From NCBI GenBank assembly GCA_003497765.1, contig DNNY01000057.1:1-7936 (forward strand): a stretch of 7,936 bases of DNA, given 5' to 3'. This DNA comes from Oceanospirillaceae bacterium. GTDB lineage: Bacteria > Pseudomonadota > Gammaproteobacteria > Pseudomonadales > Balneatricaceae. Positions 6,723-7,936 of this stretch are shown here, one piece after another. The position numbers and the translations under genes were made by a program. Below the pieces are notes generated by a model. It was given only the letters and a program-made list of their open reading frames with translations, had not been told where the DNA came from and did not search any database. Positions within the stretch are counted from its first letter, which is position 1. Every line of letters begins with the position of its first letter.

Positions 6723-7936
6723 GAAAACTACCTCAAGTTGAACAGGATGCCACCCTGACTAGTGCTAGTTCTAATGTTGTTGGTGCTAGCAAGGCTCATG
6801 AAAGTGCTTATTTACATGTTACGGGACAAGCTCGTTATGTCGACGATATCCCCGCGCCTGCCAACTGTTTATCGGCTTATATTGGCGGAGCTCAAGTCGC
6901 CAGTGGAAGCATTACTAAAGCTGATCTTAGCAAGGTTTGGCAAGCCCCGGGTGTGGTCGATGTTATCACCGCAGATGATATTCCAGGCCATAGAGATATA
7001 GGCCCTGTGTTTCCTGGCGACCCCCTTTTGGCTGAGGGACAAGTGAGTTTTATGGGCCAGCCAATATTTGCCGTATTGGCAAATACCAGAGAACAGGCAC
7101 AGCAGGCGGCCAAACAGGCTGCTATACAAATTCAGGCCAGTGAGCCTATTTTAAGCCTTGAGGCTGCGCAATCGGCCAACCGCACGGTTCGGCCTAGTCA
7201 CAGCTTAACTAAGGGTGATGTGGCTGCAGAAATGCTTAAGGCTCCATGTCAGTTGGATATTGAACAGCAGATTGGTGGCCAAGAACATTTTTATCTAGAG
7301 GGGCAGGTTGCCTTAGCCCTGCCGCAAGAGGATGGTGGTGTCCTAGTCTATAGTTCTAGCCAACATCCATCGGAAGTACAAAAGTTGGTGGCTGAAGTGT
7401 TGGGTATCCCAATGCACTTAGTCGTAGTCGATATGCGGCGTATGGGTGGTGGCTTTGGTGGGAAGGAAACCCAAGCCGCTCAATGGGCTTGTTTGGCTGC
7501 ATTATTCGCAGTGCGAAATAAGAGACCCGTTAAATTACGTCTAGGCCGTAGTGATGATATGCAATTAACTGGTAAGCGCCATGGTTTTGTTAATCAGGCG
7601 CAGGTGGGATTTGATCATAGTGGTCAGATATTAGCAGTAAAGGCGCAACTAAATGGTTTATGTGGTTGTAGTGCTGATTTGTCTGATGCCATTGTCGACC
7701 GCGCCATGTTCCACACTGACAATGCTTACTATTTACCTGCTGCCAAAATTACCGGTCATCGCTGGTTCCAAAATACCGTCTCACATACCGCATTTCGTGG
7801 TTTTGGTGGCCCCCAAGGCATGATGTTAGCTGAGCAGATGTTGGATGATGTGGCGCGCGCCGTAGGCCGTGATCCATTAAGTGTTCGGTTAGCAAATCTA
7901 TATAGTCCCCACCGCGGCGTGACTCCGCCTTACCAC
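6719..7936 (+). CDS. xdhB: Xanthine dehydrogenase large (molybdopterin) subunit, cut by the window edge
   Basis: This is the catalytic subunit holding the molybdenum cofactor. The frame is open for 406 codons without a stop, roughly the first half of a protein usually near 770-790 residues. HESAYLHVTGQARYVDDIP (residues 27-45) starts the a/b hammerhead domain, and QEHFYLEGQ (188-196) opens the cofactor-binding part. Aligned by eye to bovine xanthine oxidase, the active-site residues Gln767, Glu802, Arg880 and Phe914 correspond to Q215 (SSQHP), E250 (GGGFGGKE), R328 (DRAMFH) and F362 (AFRGFGGPQG). The spacings between them are identical to the bovine ones (35, 78 and 34). This places it with true xanthine dehydrogenases rather than aldehyde oxidases or CO dehydrogenases. 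The late catalytic glutamate (bovine Glu1261) lies beyond the window. xdhC, the cofactor-sulfuration chaperone, would be expected downstream but is not visible. Confidence 0.97.
   Translation, partial: MRKLPQVEQDATLTSASSNVVGASKAHESAYLHVTGQARYVDDIPAPANCLSAYIGGAQVASGSITKADLSKVWQAPGVVDVITADDIPGHRDIGPVFPGDPLLAEGQVSFMGQPIFAVLANTREQAQQAAKQAAIQIQASEPILSLEAAQSANRTVRPSHSLTKGDVAAEMLKAPCQLDIEQQIGGQEHFYLEGQVALALPQEDGGVLVYSSSQHPSEVQKLVAEVLGIPMHLVVVDMRRMGGGFGGKETQAAQWACLAALFAVRNKRPVKLRLGRSDDMQLTGKRHGFVNQAQVGFDHSGQILAVKAQLNGLCGCSADLSDAIVDRAMFHTDNAYYLPAAKITGHRWFQNTVSHTAFRGFGGPQGMMLAEQMLDDVARAVGRDPLSVRLANLYSPHRGVTPPYH

Noticed and set aside
6762..7129. One + and two - strand open frames inside xdhB
   Set aside because: They overlap the xdhB frame, which carries all the family motifs and a strong ribosome site.
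1..7936. A previously undescribed defence, mobile or biosynthetic system
   Set aside because: Six of the seven genes belong to known families, mostly housekeeping or catabolic; no recombinase, toxin-antitoxin pair, repeat array or composition shift is visible.

Overview
The window is an ordinary-looking chromosomal stretch from a gammaproteobacterium. The fused bifunctional MnmC, the SbmA peptide transporter and the RutR-like regulator beside xdhAB all point there. Base composition is moderate and looks even across the genes. I would guess a marine or environmental lineage outside the enterics, but the sequence does not settle the genus. There are no mobile elements, CRISPR arrays, tRNA or rRNA genes, and no stretch over 300 bases without a gene.

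Left part (69-3001, + strand): three closely spaced genes that look like one transcription unit. They are mnmC (tRNA wobble-uridine modification), a small DUF971 protein and an uncharacterised 176-residue protein. After a 72-base gap comes sbmA (3074-4321, +), a seven-helix inner-membrane peptide importer. It ends at a 16-bp perfect inverted repeat (4363-4399), probably a bidirectional terminator, because the next gene converges on it.

Right part (4478-7936): a purine catabolism locus. A RutR-type TetR regulator on the - strand is divergent from xdhA (FeS/FAD subunit of xanthine dehydrogenase). xdhA overlaps xdhB (molybdopterin subunit) by four bases, and xdhB runs off the right edge after 406 codons. 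The 133-base divergent region (5129-5261) is the most informative non-coding part. It holds a near-match to the E. coli RutR box on the -35 region of a good xdhA promoter, a second imperfect palindrome centred on the TATAAT box, an A/T-rich tract, and an extended -10 for the regulator that helps settle its start codon. The simplest model is that the RutR-like protein, perhaps sensing a pyrimidine base or a purine breakdown product, controls xanthine dehydrogenase synthesis.

I found no convincing undescribed multi-gene system. The points most worth checking are the operator arrangement between the regulator and xdhA, and the unknown 176-residue protein.
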